6,621 bases of DNA from Hyphomicrobiaceae bacterium (GCA_021775715.1 JAJFHI010000054.1:1-6621); one strand, 5' to 3'. Positions 1 to 6,102 are shown, counted from the first letter of the stretch. Numbers and translations are program-made. The notes: generated from the sequence alone by a model not told the origin.

Positions 1-85
1 AGACCAGGCGATCTCCAGCGCGCTGGCGACCCGTTGAAGTTCATTCGCCGTTGTGTATGCATTGCTGTGATGATATCGATGCGGA

Positions 86-628
86 ATGGATGAGAGAGAT
101 GAGCTTTCGTATCTGCTTGCCCGCACGGCGCTGCGGGACCAGAAGGCATTTGCATTGCTCTATGAACGCACATCCGCGAAACTTTTTGGCGTCTGTCTGC
201 GTATCTTGAAAACACCAAGCGATGCGGAAGAGGTCTTGCAGGAAGCCTACATCAAGATTTGGCAAAACGCCGGGCGTTACGACACCCAGGTCGCCCGACC
301 GATCACGTGGCTTGCAACCATTGCCCGCAACCAATCGCTTGACCGGCTGCGCACGCGCAAACTGCCGGCTGTTGAGATCAAAGAGGGATTTGATGTTCCT
401 GACCCTGGCCCAACGCCAGAGCAAAGCGCCGTGCTGACCGCAGATGTCGTTCGTTTAGAGGCGTGTCTGAGCGAGTTGGACGTTGCTCACGCCACCGCTA
501 TCCGCCGGGCCTATCTCGACGGGTGGACGTATCAACAAATTGCCGATGGCCTTAAAGTACCGTTGAATACGGTGAAAACCTGGCTCCGTCGCAGCCTGAT
601 GAAACTAGGAGACTGTTTGCGCCGATGA
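86..628 (+). CDS. ECF (extracytoplasmic function) sigma-70 family sigma factor, SigK-like
   Basis: Directs RNA polymerase to a small stress regulon. The 180 residues match the usual length of a two-domain ECF sigma factor. Region 2 covers about residues 21-92, with the acidic/aromatic stretch DAEEVLQEAYIKIWQ (46-60) and then WLATIARNQSLDRLR, the core-binding and -10 recognition part. Region 4 covers about 125-177, with a helix-turn-helix near 148-168 (WTYQQIADGLKVPLNTVKTW) for the -35 element. No sigma region 1.1 or 3 is present. The start is the first ATG after an in-frame TGA at 71. No good Shine-Dalgarno is seen before it, so the start is less certain than the identity. The gene overlaps the anti-sigma gene by ATGA, so the two are probably translationally coupled. 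The SigK-like label rests on the RskA-type partner and the fasciclin neighbour, not on a tree. Confidence 0.93.
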   Translation: MDERDELSYLLARTALRDQKAFALLYERTSAKLFGVCLRILKTPSDAEEVLQEAYIKIWQNAGRYDTQVARPITWLATIARNQSLDRLRTRKLPAVEIKEGFDVPDPGPTPEQSAVLTADVVRLEACLSELDVAHATAIRRAYLDGWTYQQIADGLKVPLNTVKTWLRRSLMKLGDCLRR

Positions 629-1362
629 CCGACGAGAACGGCCAGTTTGACGACGACGACCGGTGGCTTGCCGCCGAGTACGCGCTTGGCGTGCTCGATG
701 CGAAAGAGCGCACTCGTGCGGAAACCTTGATCGGCCAGGATGCCGCATTTGCGGCCGACGTGCACGCTTGGGAAACTCGTCTCGGTCCGATGCTCGATGC
801 CGTTCCACCGCAAAAAGTTCCTGCGCGCGTGTGGAAATCGATTGAAGCTGAGCTTCATGGTCCGGCGCATTCCGAAAACTCTGGTCTTTGGTCCAGCCTT
901 ACGTTCTGGCGCTGGATCTCGTTTGGCACAGGAACCCTAGCGGCAGCCGCAATTGCAGGCCTCGTCGTCTTGTCGAGCGGGGCGGATCTGTTGCGGCCCA
1001 TCGAAAGAGCACCGTTGGTTGCAACGCTCAACGCTGACGGCGCGGTGCCCGCATTTGTCGTACAGTTTGACTCGACGCGCGGCGAACTTTTGGTGCGGGC
1101 CTCAACTGGTGACAAAACCGAAGTGCGCGTGCCTGAGCTATGGGTCATTCCCGCTGACGGCAAACCACGCTCGCTTGGTGTTCTCCCCGCTGCTGAACCC
1201 AATGCCGACGTCGGCACATCACGCATCGTCGTCCCAGATACTTTGCGCAACGAAATGCGCGCCGGCGGCACATTAGCAATCAGCCTCGAACCTGCCGGCG
1301 GCTCGCCAACAGGAGCACCGACCGGACCTGTCATCGCCTCTGGGAAAATGCTCGCGCTGTAA
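625..1362 (+). CDS. Membrane-anchored anti-sigma factor, RskA family
   Basis: Binds and inhibits the sigma factor encoded just upstream and senses an extracytoplasmic signal. The 245 residues have three parts. The cytoplasmic anti-sigma domain (about 8-80) contains DRWLAAEYALGVLDAKER. A single membrane helix lies at about 97-117 (FGTGTLAAAAIAGLVVL). The periplasmic RskA C-terminal domain (about 130-245) carries the family hallmarks ELWVIPADGKPRSLGVL (171-187) and LAISLEPAGGSPTGAPTGP (217-235). The N-terminal domain has no cysteine, so it is not a zinc-binding (ZAS) anti-sigma factor of the ChrR/RsrA type. Release is therefore more likely by regulated proteolysis or conformational change than by thiol oxidation (inference). 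The start is set by the ATGA overlap with the sigma gene. Confidence 0.93.
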   Translation: MTDENGQFDDDDRWLAAEYALGVLDAKERTRAETLIGQDAAFAADVHAWETRLGPMLDAVPPQKVPARVWKSIEAELHGPAHSENSGLWSSLTFWRWISFGTGTLAAAAIAGLVVLSSGADLLRPIERAPLVATLNADGAVPAFVVQFDSTRGELLVRASTGDKTEVRVPELWVIPADGKPRSLGVLPAAEPNADVGTSRIVVPDTLRNEMRAGGTLAISLEPAGGSPTGAPTGPVIASGKMLAL

Positions 1363-1366
1363 CTAA

Positions 1367-1427
1367 GGACGTGATGGAGCGCCATAAATTTGCGCTTTCT
1401 AGCAACGTCCAAATTTTTTAATTTTTT
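1367..1427 (+). terminator. Intrinsic terminator of the sigma/anti-sigma operon
   Basis: An interrupted hairpin starts four bases after the anti-sigma stop codon. The outer stem is GGACGT (1367-1372) with ACGTCC (1405-1410). The inner stem is AGCGC (1378-1382) with GCGCT (1392-1396). Two T-rich tracts follow at about 1414-1427. It separates the regulatory pair from the fasciclin gene, which therefore probably has its own promoter. Confidence 0.75.
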
Positions 1428-1429
1428 CT

Positions 1430-1456
1430 GAAACAAAGTTTGGCCGCCGCCCGTAA
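1430..1456 (+). promoter_or_regulatory. Candidate ECF-type promoter for the fasciclin gene
   Basis: GAAAC at 1430-1434 and CGTAA at 1452-1456 are separated by 17 bases. This resembles the general ECF layout of an AAC-containing -35 and a CGT-containing -10. It lies just after the operon terminator and about 50 bases before the fasciclin start codon. No second copy was found upstream of the sigma gene in the 85 bases available, so the assignment is tentative. Confidence 0.3.
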
Positions 1457-1505
1457 CTCCTTTCATCTCCGCTTCACCGGAGCGAAATTTGAAAGGAATA
1501 CAGAG

Positions 1506-2075
1506 ATGTTCAAGCCAGTTATCAAAATCGCGGCGATCGCCATGGTCGCTTTGACCCCGGTCGCACTCGTCAACGCGCCTGCCTTCGCAGAAAAAACTGT
1601 CACCGTTGGTGGCGCGCCGATGTACGCGTCAAAAAACATCATTGAAAACGCTGTCAATTCAAAAGACCACACAACACTTGTGGCCGCTGTCAAAGCTGCT
1701 GAGCTTGTCGAAACACTGAGCGGCAAGGGCCCGTTCACAGTGTTCGCACCGACAAACGCCGCGTTTGCAAAACTGCCTGCCGGCACCGTCGAAACGCTGC
1801 TAAAGCCTGAGAACAAACGACAGCTGCAGAAAGTTTTGACCTATCACGTCGTCGCAACCAAGGCGATCAGTTCCGCCATCACCAAGATGGTCAAAGACGA
1901 CGGTGGTGAGCATCCTGTGAAAACGGTAAGCGGCCACAAACTCGTTATCAAAATGGCTGGCGACAAGATCGCAATCTCGGATGAAAGCGGCCAGACAGCC
2001 ATGGTGACAATTGCTGACGTTATGCAGTCGAACGGCGTAATCCACGTCATCGATACCGTTTTGCTGCCGAAATAA
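1506..2075 (+). CDS. Secreted fasciclin (FAS1) domain protein
   Basis: A 189-residue exported protein with one FAS1 domain, a fold used in adhesion and in poorly defined envelope roles. Residues 1-28 form a type I signal peptide: basic start MFKPVIK, hydrophobic core, and AFA before E29 as cleavage site. The FAS1 domain (about 43-189) shows the H1 motif GPFTVFAPTNAAFAKLP (75-91), the central VLTYHVV (110-116) and the H2 motif SNGVIHVIDTVLLPK (175-189). The start at 1506 is preferred because AGGA at 1494-1497 sits 8 bases upstream and the signal peptide begins there. A longer in-frame version starting near 1440 would bury this signal. The domain type is the same as mycobacterial MPT70/MPT83 and rhizobial Nex18-like proteins. 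Its position after the sigma/RskA pair suggests it is a target of that sigma factor (inference). Confidence 0.93.
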   Translation: MFKPVIKIAAIAMVALTPVALVNAPAFAEKTVTVGGAPMYASKNIIENAVNSKDHTTLVAAVKAAELVETLSGKGPFTVFAPTNAAFAKLPAGTVETLLKPENKRQLQKVLTYHVVATKAISSAITKMVKDDGGEHPVKTVSGHKLVIKMAGDKIAISDESGQTAMVTIADVMQSNGVIHVIDTVLLPK

Positions 2076-2097
2076 AAAGACGAAACCGGTCATGAGC

Positions 2098-2149
2098 AAA
2101 AAAAGGACCGGCTGCTGATACCCCCCGTGCCGCAGCCGGTCCAACTTTT
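2098..2149 (+). terminator. Intrinsic terminator after the fasciclin gene
   Basis: A perfect 11-bp inverted repeat, GGACCGGCTGC (2105-2115) and GCAGCCGGTCC (2132-2142), has a 16-base loop. Seven A residues precede it and AACTTTT follows. The T tract is short, so some read-through into msrB is possible. An upstream CCGGTC (2086-2091) could pair with GACCGG (2106-2111) and compete with this hairpin. Confidence 0.7.
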
Positions 2150-2181
2150 CGAGTCTATACAAATTTCCAGGAGTTCATGTC

Positions 2182-2724
2182 ATGATGGAACGTCGATACT
2201 TTCTTTTCGGTCTCGGCGCGATCGCTGCAATTGGCACCGGCGCCGTTCTCTTGCCGACGCGCTCACGCAACACAAACTTTCAAAGTCCGACAGATGCCGC
2301 AACGCTAGGAGATGTTTTCGAAATTCAGAAATCTGATGCTGAATGGCGGGCGCTTCTGACAGAAGACCAGTTCGCTGTCCTGCGTGAGGAAGAGACGGAA
2401 CGGCAAGGCTCCAGCCCGTTGCTAAACGAAAAGCGCGATGGCGCATTTCATTGCGTCGGCTGCGCGTTACCGCTGTATCGCTCGATCGACAAGTACGACA
2501 GCAAAACCGGCTGGCCGAGCTTTACGCGGTCCATTCCAGGTGCAATCGGCACCAAGCCTGACAACAGCTTGTTTGTTGCGCGTACCGAAGTGCATTGCCG
2601 TCGTTGTAGCGGGCACCTCGGGCATATCTTTGATGACGGACCTGAACCGGCGGGAGAGCGCCACTGCCTAAACGGCGTTGCGCTCGCGTTTGTGCCAGCA
2701 TCCGACAAACCAAACGCCACATGA
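2182..2724 (+). CDS. msrB: Peptide-methionine (R)-S-oxide reductase MsrB, probably Tat-exported
   Basis: Reduces methionine-R-sulfoxide in oxidised proteins. Of 180 residues, the catalytic domain covers about 48-175. Zinc is held by C91/C94 (CVGC) and C139/C142 (CRRC). GWPSF and the run HCRRCSGHLGHIFDDGP are typical. The catalytic cysteine is C162 in RHCLNGVALAF. The N-terminus MERRYFLFG followed by a hydrophobic segment (about 9-25) looks like a twin-arginine signal or anchor, so the enzyme likely works in the periplasm. The protein has only these five cysteines. The position before GWPSF that holds a cysteine in many MsrBs is KT here, so the usual resolving cysteine is absent. A CCAGGAG ribosome site at 2167-2173 fits the start at 2182. 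A second ATG follows directly at 2185. Confidence 0.93.
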   Translation: MMERRYFLFGLGAIAAIGTGAVLLPTRSRNTNFQSPTDAATLGDVFEIQKSDAEWRALLTEDQFAVLREEETERQGSSPLLNEKRDGAFHCVGCALPLYRSIDKYDSKTGWPSFTRSIPGAIGTKPDNSLFVARTEVHCRRCSGHLGHIFDDGPEPAGERHCLNGVALAFVPASDKPNAT

Positions 2725-2852
2725 GCATGATGGGGAACTGAGGCCACGACAGGCTTAGGCGGGAGGTACGGCGCTTGCGTTCTGAAGACGCAACCTTCGG
2801 CCAGGTCATCGAACTCGCGGCTCAACTGATCGGTGGCCTACGACCGTGACAC

Positions 2853-2872
2853 TGGCACCGGCTCAGGTGCCA
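2853..2872. repeat. Short perfect hairpin in the msrB/SnoaL junction
   Basis: TGGCACC (2853-2859) and GGTGCCA (2866-2872) form a 7-bp stem with a 6-base loop. It is followed on the + strand by A residues rather than T, so it is not a canonical terminator for msrB. A second small stem, TTGCGT (2775-2780) with ACGCAA (2788-2793), lies upstream. No T-tailed msrB terminator was found. Confidence 0.4.
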
Positions 2873-2969
2873 AAAACAAAAAACCTAAGAGTTTGTTGTT
2901 GACCTTAACAAACGGCTCGCCGAGCTGAGACATCAAGCGCCGAGTATCGCGCGCGCATATCTCACTGGA

Positions 2970-3021
2970 AAACAAAAAAACCGGACCATCGCACAACTAG
3001 GCTGTCGCACAACGGTCCGGT
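2970..3021 (-). terminator. Intrinsic terminator of the SnoaL-like gene
   Basis: The perfect 8-bp inverted repeat is ACCGGACC (2980-2987) and GGTCCGGT (3014-3021). On the minus strand it is followed directly by a T-rich run (A-rich at about 2971-2980 on the plus strand). It lies about 40 bases past the stop codon of the gene ending at 3059. The loop contains TCGCACAAC twice as a direct repeat (2989-2997 and 3005-3013). Confidence 0.75.
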
Positions 3022-3058
3022 CAAATTCGCTCATTATCAGTCGCACGTTCACCGTGCA

Positions 3059-3604
3059 TTACTTCATCTCGACGGTTCCCATCTGCTTGAACAGCGTCAG
3101 GTAGTCCTCGAGGTGCCAGCCATCGATGATCTTTCCATCATCACCGACGTTGTAGATATCCACAGCCTGAAATGAGATCTTCTGGCCCTTACCTTTGTGC
3201 TCGCCGAAGGTTCCGGTGAAGGTGCCCGTGAACAACAGCCGCCCCATGACGCGGCCCTTCATGACATACATCTCTTCAACGGAACACTTGAGGTCCGGCA
3301 CGGCAGTTCGAAACCCTTTCGATGCCCAAAGAACGCCTTTGAGGCCAGGAGGGCGGCCTTCAGGTAGGTTCCGGTCGATAAAGTTCTCCGGAAGAATGTC
3401 CTTAGCAAACTTCTCATCGCCGGAATTCCAAAACGCGAAAATCGTTAGTCCGGCATTGAGCGATTTGGCTGCCTCTTCTTTCGACAGGCCTTCGGCAATC
3501 TGCAGTTTCTTTGGCTGCGGTAGATCGCCGTCAGCGAAACAGACCGACATTGATGCAAATAGGAATAGGGGCGCCATCACCAGCGCCGCAAGTTTGTTTC
3601 TCAT
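3059..3604 (-). CDS. Secreted SnoaL-like / ester cyclase family protein (NTF2 fold)
   Basis: A 181-residue protein of the SnoaL-like polyketide cyclase (ester cyclase) family; substrate unknown. A type I signal peptide spans about 1-24 (MRNKLAALVMAPLFLF, with VCFA before D25). The NTF2-like domain covers about 45-178. Family-like stretches are FIDRNLPEGRPPGLKG (75-90), the beta-strand run GRLLFTGTFTGTF (121-133) and the closing DGKIIDGWHLEDYLTLFKQMG (156-176). The start at 3604 is chosen because a strong GGAGGA Shine-Dalgarno (3612-3617) sits 7 bases upstream. A longer reading starting with TTG at 3619 would contain that ribosome site inside the gene. A terminator at 3676-3714 separates it from the cupin gene, so any promoter must lie within about 3605-3675, where only weak boxes are seen. 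Confidence 0.85.
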   Translation of the reverse strand: MRNKLAALVMAPLFLFASMSVCFADGDLPQPKKLQIAEGLSKEEAAKSLNAGLTIFAFWNSGDEKFAKDILPENFIDRNLPEGRPPGLKGVLWASKGFRTAVPDLKCSVEEMYVMKGRVMGRLLFTGTFTGTFGEHKGKGQKISFQAVDIYNVGDDGKIIDGWHLEDYLTLFKQMGTVEMK

Positions 3605-3675
3605 CTCAAGTTCCTCCAATTCTTTATTCTCAACTCATGTCTGCGAACTCAAGCTACCGACACGTATTGCGCACG

Positions 3676-3714
3676 AAAAAAATAGCCTTTTCATCCTAGG
3701 TTTTGACAAAGGCT
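3676..3714 (-). terminator. Intrinsic terminator of the cupin gene
   Basis: On the minus strand AGCCTTT (3714-3708) pairs with AAAGGCT (3690-3684), followed by ATTTTTTT (3683-3676). It lies 12 bases past the cupin stop codon and closes that transcript before the SnoaL-like gene. Confidence 0.75.
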
Positions 3715-3725
3715 GCCTGGAAAAT

Positions 3726-4064
3726 TTAAGTCCGAAATTCAACCGTGACGAACACCAGTTCGGTGTCGCCAACATTTTCGAGATCATGAAGCAGGCTGTT
3801 TTCCGGCGACAAGTCGTAATATTGTGTGTCACCGCGAGTACAGACCGATTCCGACACTTCGCCAGCAGCATTACACGACCGCGCGACGCCGTCACTAACG
3901 GCAGTCCAGAAATACGGTCGCTCATGATGATGGGCAGGTAGGCGTTCGCCCGGCTGCAAACGAATATGCCAGATCCGCACACGCTCGTTTTCTTGCATCA
4001 GCTCTGTGCCGATCGTGTCGTTGTGGATGGCTTCAGTGAATTCGCGTTGTCGATCCGACGTCAT
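3726..4064 (-). CDS. Small single-domain cupin protein
   Basis: A 112-residue cytoplasmic protein made of one cupin beta-barrel. Cupin motif 1 is PGERLPAHHHERPYFW (38-53), with H45 and H47 as the HxH metal ligands. Motif 2 shows H93 in HDLEN with N97, the expected H-x3-N spacing. A mononuclear metal site (Fe, Mn or similar) is therefore likely. Such small cupins include dioxygenases, isomerases and pure binding proteins, and nothing here fixes the substrate. AGGAGAG at 4074-4080 precedes the ATG at 4064 by about nine bases and supports the start. There is no signal peptide. It lies 224 bases downstream of the amidotransferase gene on the same strand. No clear terminator was seen between them, so co-transcription is possible. 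Confidence 0.8.
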   Translation of the reverse strand: MTSDRQREFTEAIHNDTIGTELMQENERVRIWHIRLQPGERLPAHHHERPYFWTAVSDGVARSCNAAGEVSESVCTRGDTQYYDLSPENSLLHDLENVGDTELVFVTVEFRT

Positions 4065-4100
4065 TGTGCGACTCTCTCCTGTACTCCAGCGACCGCCAGC

Positions 4101-4241
4101 TTAACATGACGTGCCAGTTGCAGTATGAAAACCCTTAATGATTGCGCGATCAGGTGTCGAACGAAGACGACTGCGTTTGTCGATCAGTTCGATGATGGTA
4201 TGGACGCCGTCACCGTGCTCAATTTTTTCAATCCAGTGCAA
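4101..4241 (-). CDS. Possible 46-residue ORF or gene remnant, unrecognised
   Basis: The gap between the amidotransferase and the cupin contains a minus-strand frame opening with TTG at 4241 and ending with TAA at 4101. It reads LHWIEKIEHGDGVHTIIEL and continues IDKRSRLRSTPDRAIIKGFH. The composition looks protein-like (helical, charged, no low-complexity), but there is no ATG and no clear ribosome site, and an in-frame TAG lies three codons upstream. It could be a tiny gene, a fragment of a lost gene, or chance. Confidence 0.2.
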   Translation of the reverse strand: MHWIEKIEHGDGVHTIIELIDKRSRLRSTPDRAIIKGFHTATGTSC

Positions 4242-4288
4242 CTGCGACTACGGTCCAAAACGTGCGTTCTGCGTTTCGCTGTGAGTTC

Positions 4289-6067
4289 TCAATCAACGTG
4301 TTCTTGCAGCCAAAGTTCCAGCAGCGCGATTTGCCATAGTTTTGAACCGCTCAGCGGAGTGATGTGGTCCTTTGGGCTGTCCAACAGCATATCGACATAC
4401 CCCGGTTTGAATAGGGCACGTTTGCGCGCAGCCTCACAGGTCAACGCATCGCGAACCATATTCAACACGTCCCCCTGCAGGTACTTGAGCGCAGGTACCG
4501 GAAAATAGCCTTTCGGCCGATCAATGACTTCTGATGGCACGACACGACGCGCTACACTTTTCAAAACACCCTTACCACCGTCCGCAAGTTTCAATTCCGG
4601 TGGCACGCGGGCGGCCAGCTCAACCACTTCATGATCAAGAAACGGAACCCGCGCCTCAAGCCCCCACGCCATCGTCATATTGTCGACGCGCTTGACCGGG
4701 TCGTCCGTCAGCATGACCTTTGTGTCGAGACACAGCGCACGATCAACCGGCGTATCGGCACCAGCGTCACTGAAATGCGCTTCGACAAAGCGACGGCTGT
4801 GATCATCGTCGTGATACGCGTCACTGATGGCCTCGCAGAATCCGTCCTGGTCGCGATCGAAGAACGCAGCAGCATAGTCGCCAACAGGATCGTTGCTGCC
4901 AGCCAATGGCGGATACCAGTGATAACCGGCAAAGATTTCATCGGCACCCTGGCCGGACTGCACGACCTTGACCTGCTTGGCAACTTCTTCCGATAGTATG
5001 AAAAAGCCGACGTTGTCGGGACTGACCATTGGTTCCGACATCGCACGCACGACGTCGGGCAATGCCGTCATCATGCGATGAGAGCCGACTGGGATTTTGT
5101 GATGCCGCGTATCGAAATGTTTGGCGATGATGTCGGAATAACGAAACTCGTCGCCCGCCTCTGTATCAACCCCATCAAATCCGATTGAGAATGTGTTGAG
5201 ATCTTTCTGTCCGGCCTCAGCCAACAAGCCGACGATTAAACTGGAATCAACACCACCCGACAACAATACGCCAACCGGAACGTCCGCAATCATCCGGCGT
5301 TTGACGGCCAACCGCAGCGCATCATGAACCGCATCCTGCCAATCGGCCTCGCTCATTGCCACGTCGCCCTGTTGGCGCGCAAATGGCGGATTCCAATAAA
5401 CGCGATCGGTGCGTCGTCCATCGGCTTCAATCACAGCCACAGTTGCCGGCGGGAGTTTGCGCACGCCCGTCAACATCGTGAACGGTGGGGGTACGACGGC
5501 ATGCCAGGTCATATAGTGGTGCAGCGCAACTGGGTCGATGCCGGTATCGAGATCACCAACCGCAACAAGAGCTGGCAGTGACGATGCAAAGCGCAACCCT
5601 TTGCCGTCACGCAACGATGCGACGTAAAACGGTTTGATACCAAGGCGGTCGCGGGCCAATACCAATCCGCCCGAGGCATGCACAGTAATGGCAAACTCAA
5701 ACATTCCGTTGAAGCGTTCCACGCAGGATGATCCCCACTCGGCATACGCTTTGAGAATGACTTCGGTGTCGCTGGTCGAGAAGAATGAGTACCCCTTGGC
5801 AGTCAGCTCTTCACGCAGCTCTGGATAGTTATAGATGCAGCCATTGAAGACGAGTGTCAGACCCAGCGCTGGATCGACCATCGGCTGATGGCCCTGATCG
5901 GATAGATCAATGATGCGCAGGCGACGATGTCCAAATGCCAGTGCGTCACGTGACACAGCCCCTGCCCCATCTGGACCTCTCGACTGCATCACTTGGCTCA
6001 TTTTTTCAATGTTTGAAAACGGCACAGGAGCGCCATCGAAGTGAACTTCGCCGCAGATTCCACACAT
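4289..6067 (-). CDS. asnO: Glutamine-dependent amidotransferase of the N-acetylglutaminylglutamine (NAGGN) type, asparagine synthetase family
   Basis: Likely amidates N-acetylglutaminylglutamine with ATP and glutamine to give N-acetylglutaminylglutamine amide, an osmoprotectant made under salt stress. The 592 residues form an N-terminal class II glutaminase (about 2-195) with nucleophile C2 in MCGICGE, R48/R49 in GHRRLRIIDL, N75/G76 in FNGCIYN and D100. The C-terminal synthetase domain has the PP-loop SGGVDS (270-275), SGQGADEIFAGYHWYP (371-386) and RVDNMTMAWGLEARVPFLDH (460-479). ALHHYMTWHAVVPPP, VYWNPPFAR and the C-terminal KGYFPVPALKYL agree with my memory of the NAGGN subfamily better than with housekeeping AsnB, and the length fits. 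The start is firm because the nucleophile must follow the initiator Met. No clear Shine-Dalgarno precedes it. It has its own promoter and a roughly 118-base leader. General asparagine synthetase is the alternative. Confidence 0.82.
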   Translation of the reverse strand: MCGICGEVHFDGAPVPFSNIEKMSQVMQSRGPDGAGAVSRDALAFGHRRLRIIDLSDQGHQPMVDPALGLTLVFNGCIYNYPELREELTAKGYSFFSTSDTEVILKAYAEWGSSCVERFNGMFEFAITVHASGGLVLARDRLGIKPFYVASLRDGKGLRFASSLPALVAVGDLDTGIDPVALHHYMTWHAVVPPPFTMLTGVRKLPPATVAVIEADGRRTDRVYWNPPFARQQGDVAMSEADWQDAVHDALRLAVKRRMIADVPVGVLLSGGVDSSLIVGLLAEAGQKDLNTFSIGFDGVDTEAGDEFRYSDIIAKHFDTRHHKIPVGSHRMMTALPDVVRAMSEPMVSPDNVGFFILSEEVAKQVKVVQSGQGADEIFAGYHWYPPLAGSNDPVGDYAAAFFDRDQDGFCEAISDAYHDDDHSRRFVEAHFSDAGADTPVDRALCLDTKVMLTDDPVKRVDNMTMAWGLEARVPFLDHEVVELAARVPPELKLADGGKGVLKSVARRVVPSEVIDRPKGYFPVPALKYLQGDVLNMVRDALTCEAARKRALFKPGYVDMLLDSPKDHITPLSGSKLWQIALLELWLQEHVD

Positions 6068-6102
6068 GATGAAGAGGTCAAAACCGACTTACAGATCGTT
6101 CG

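Larger units (their letters stand above)
2742..3045 (+). pseudogene. Possible remnant of a helix-turn-helix regulator gene
   Basis: This stretch fills the 334-base gap between msrB and the next gene and has no intact gene. Reading the frame of base 2742, one run gives a charged, helical segment (RLRREVRRLRSEDATFGQ, then VIELAAQLIGGLRP) ending in TGA at 2847. After a second stop (TAA, 2886) the same frame resumes with DLNKRLAELRHQ, ARAYLTGKQKNRTIAQLGC and RTTVRS. The last part resembles the DNA-recognition helix-turn-helix of LuxR/FixJ or sigma-like regulators. GC at third positions in the first run is about two thirds, consistent with former coding use. The identity is a guess from motif shape only. 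Confidence 0.25.

Noticed and set aside
57..93. Small upstream reading frames (ATG at 70 or 79, ending at TGA 91-93) before the sigma gene
   Set aside because: They are only a few codons long and lack ribosome sites. Such frames arise easily by chance, and there is no sign of leader-peptide features.
855..1466. 203-codon open frame on the minus strand across the anti-sigma gene
   Set aside because: It lies antisense to a clearly recognised RskA-type gene, with low-complexity Ser/Ala/Pro/Arg composition and no recognisable domain. It also runs through the operon terminator.
1440..2075. Longer version of the fasciclin protein beginning near 1440
   Set aside because: The extension would place 22 polar residues before a textbook signal peptide and would include the ribosome site for the ATG at 1506.
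2853..2872. TGGCACC/GGTGCCA hairpin as the msrB terminator
   Set aside because: On the plus strand it is followed by A residues, not T. On the minus strand the T tract comes before the hairpin rather than after it.
3059..3619. Start of the SnoaL-like protein at the TTG at 3619
   Set aside because: The GGAGGA ribosome site at 3612-3617 lies inside that extension and is ideally spaced for the ATG at 3604.
3195..3941. 248-codon open frame on the plus strand across the SnoaL-like and cupin genes
   Set aside because: It overlaps two real minus-strand genes, including two ribosome sites and a terminator, and shows no family motif.
4125..4508. 127-codon plus-strand frame at the end of asnO
   Set aside because: Most of it is antisense to the conserved C-terminus of the amidotransferase, with no motif and no ribosome site.
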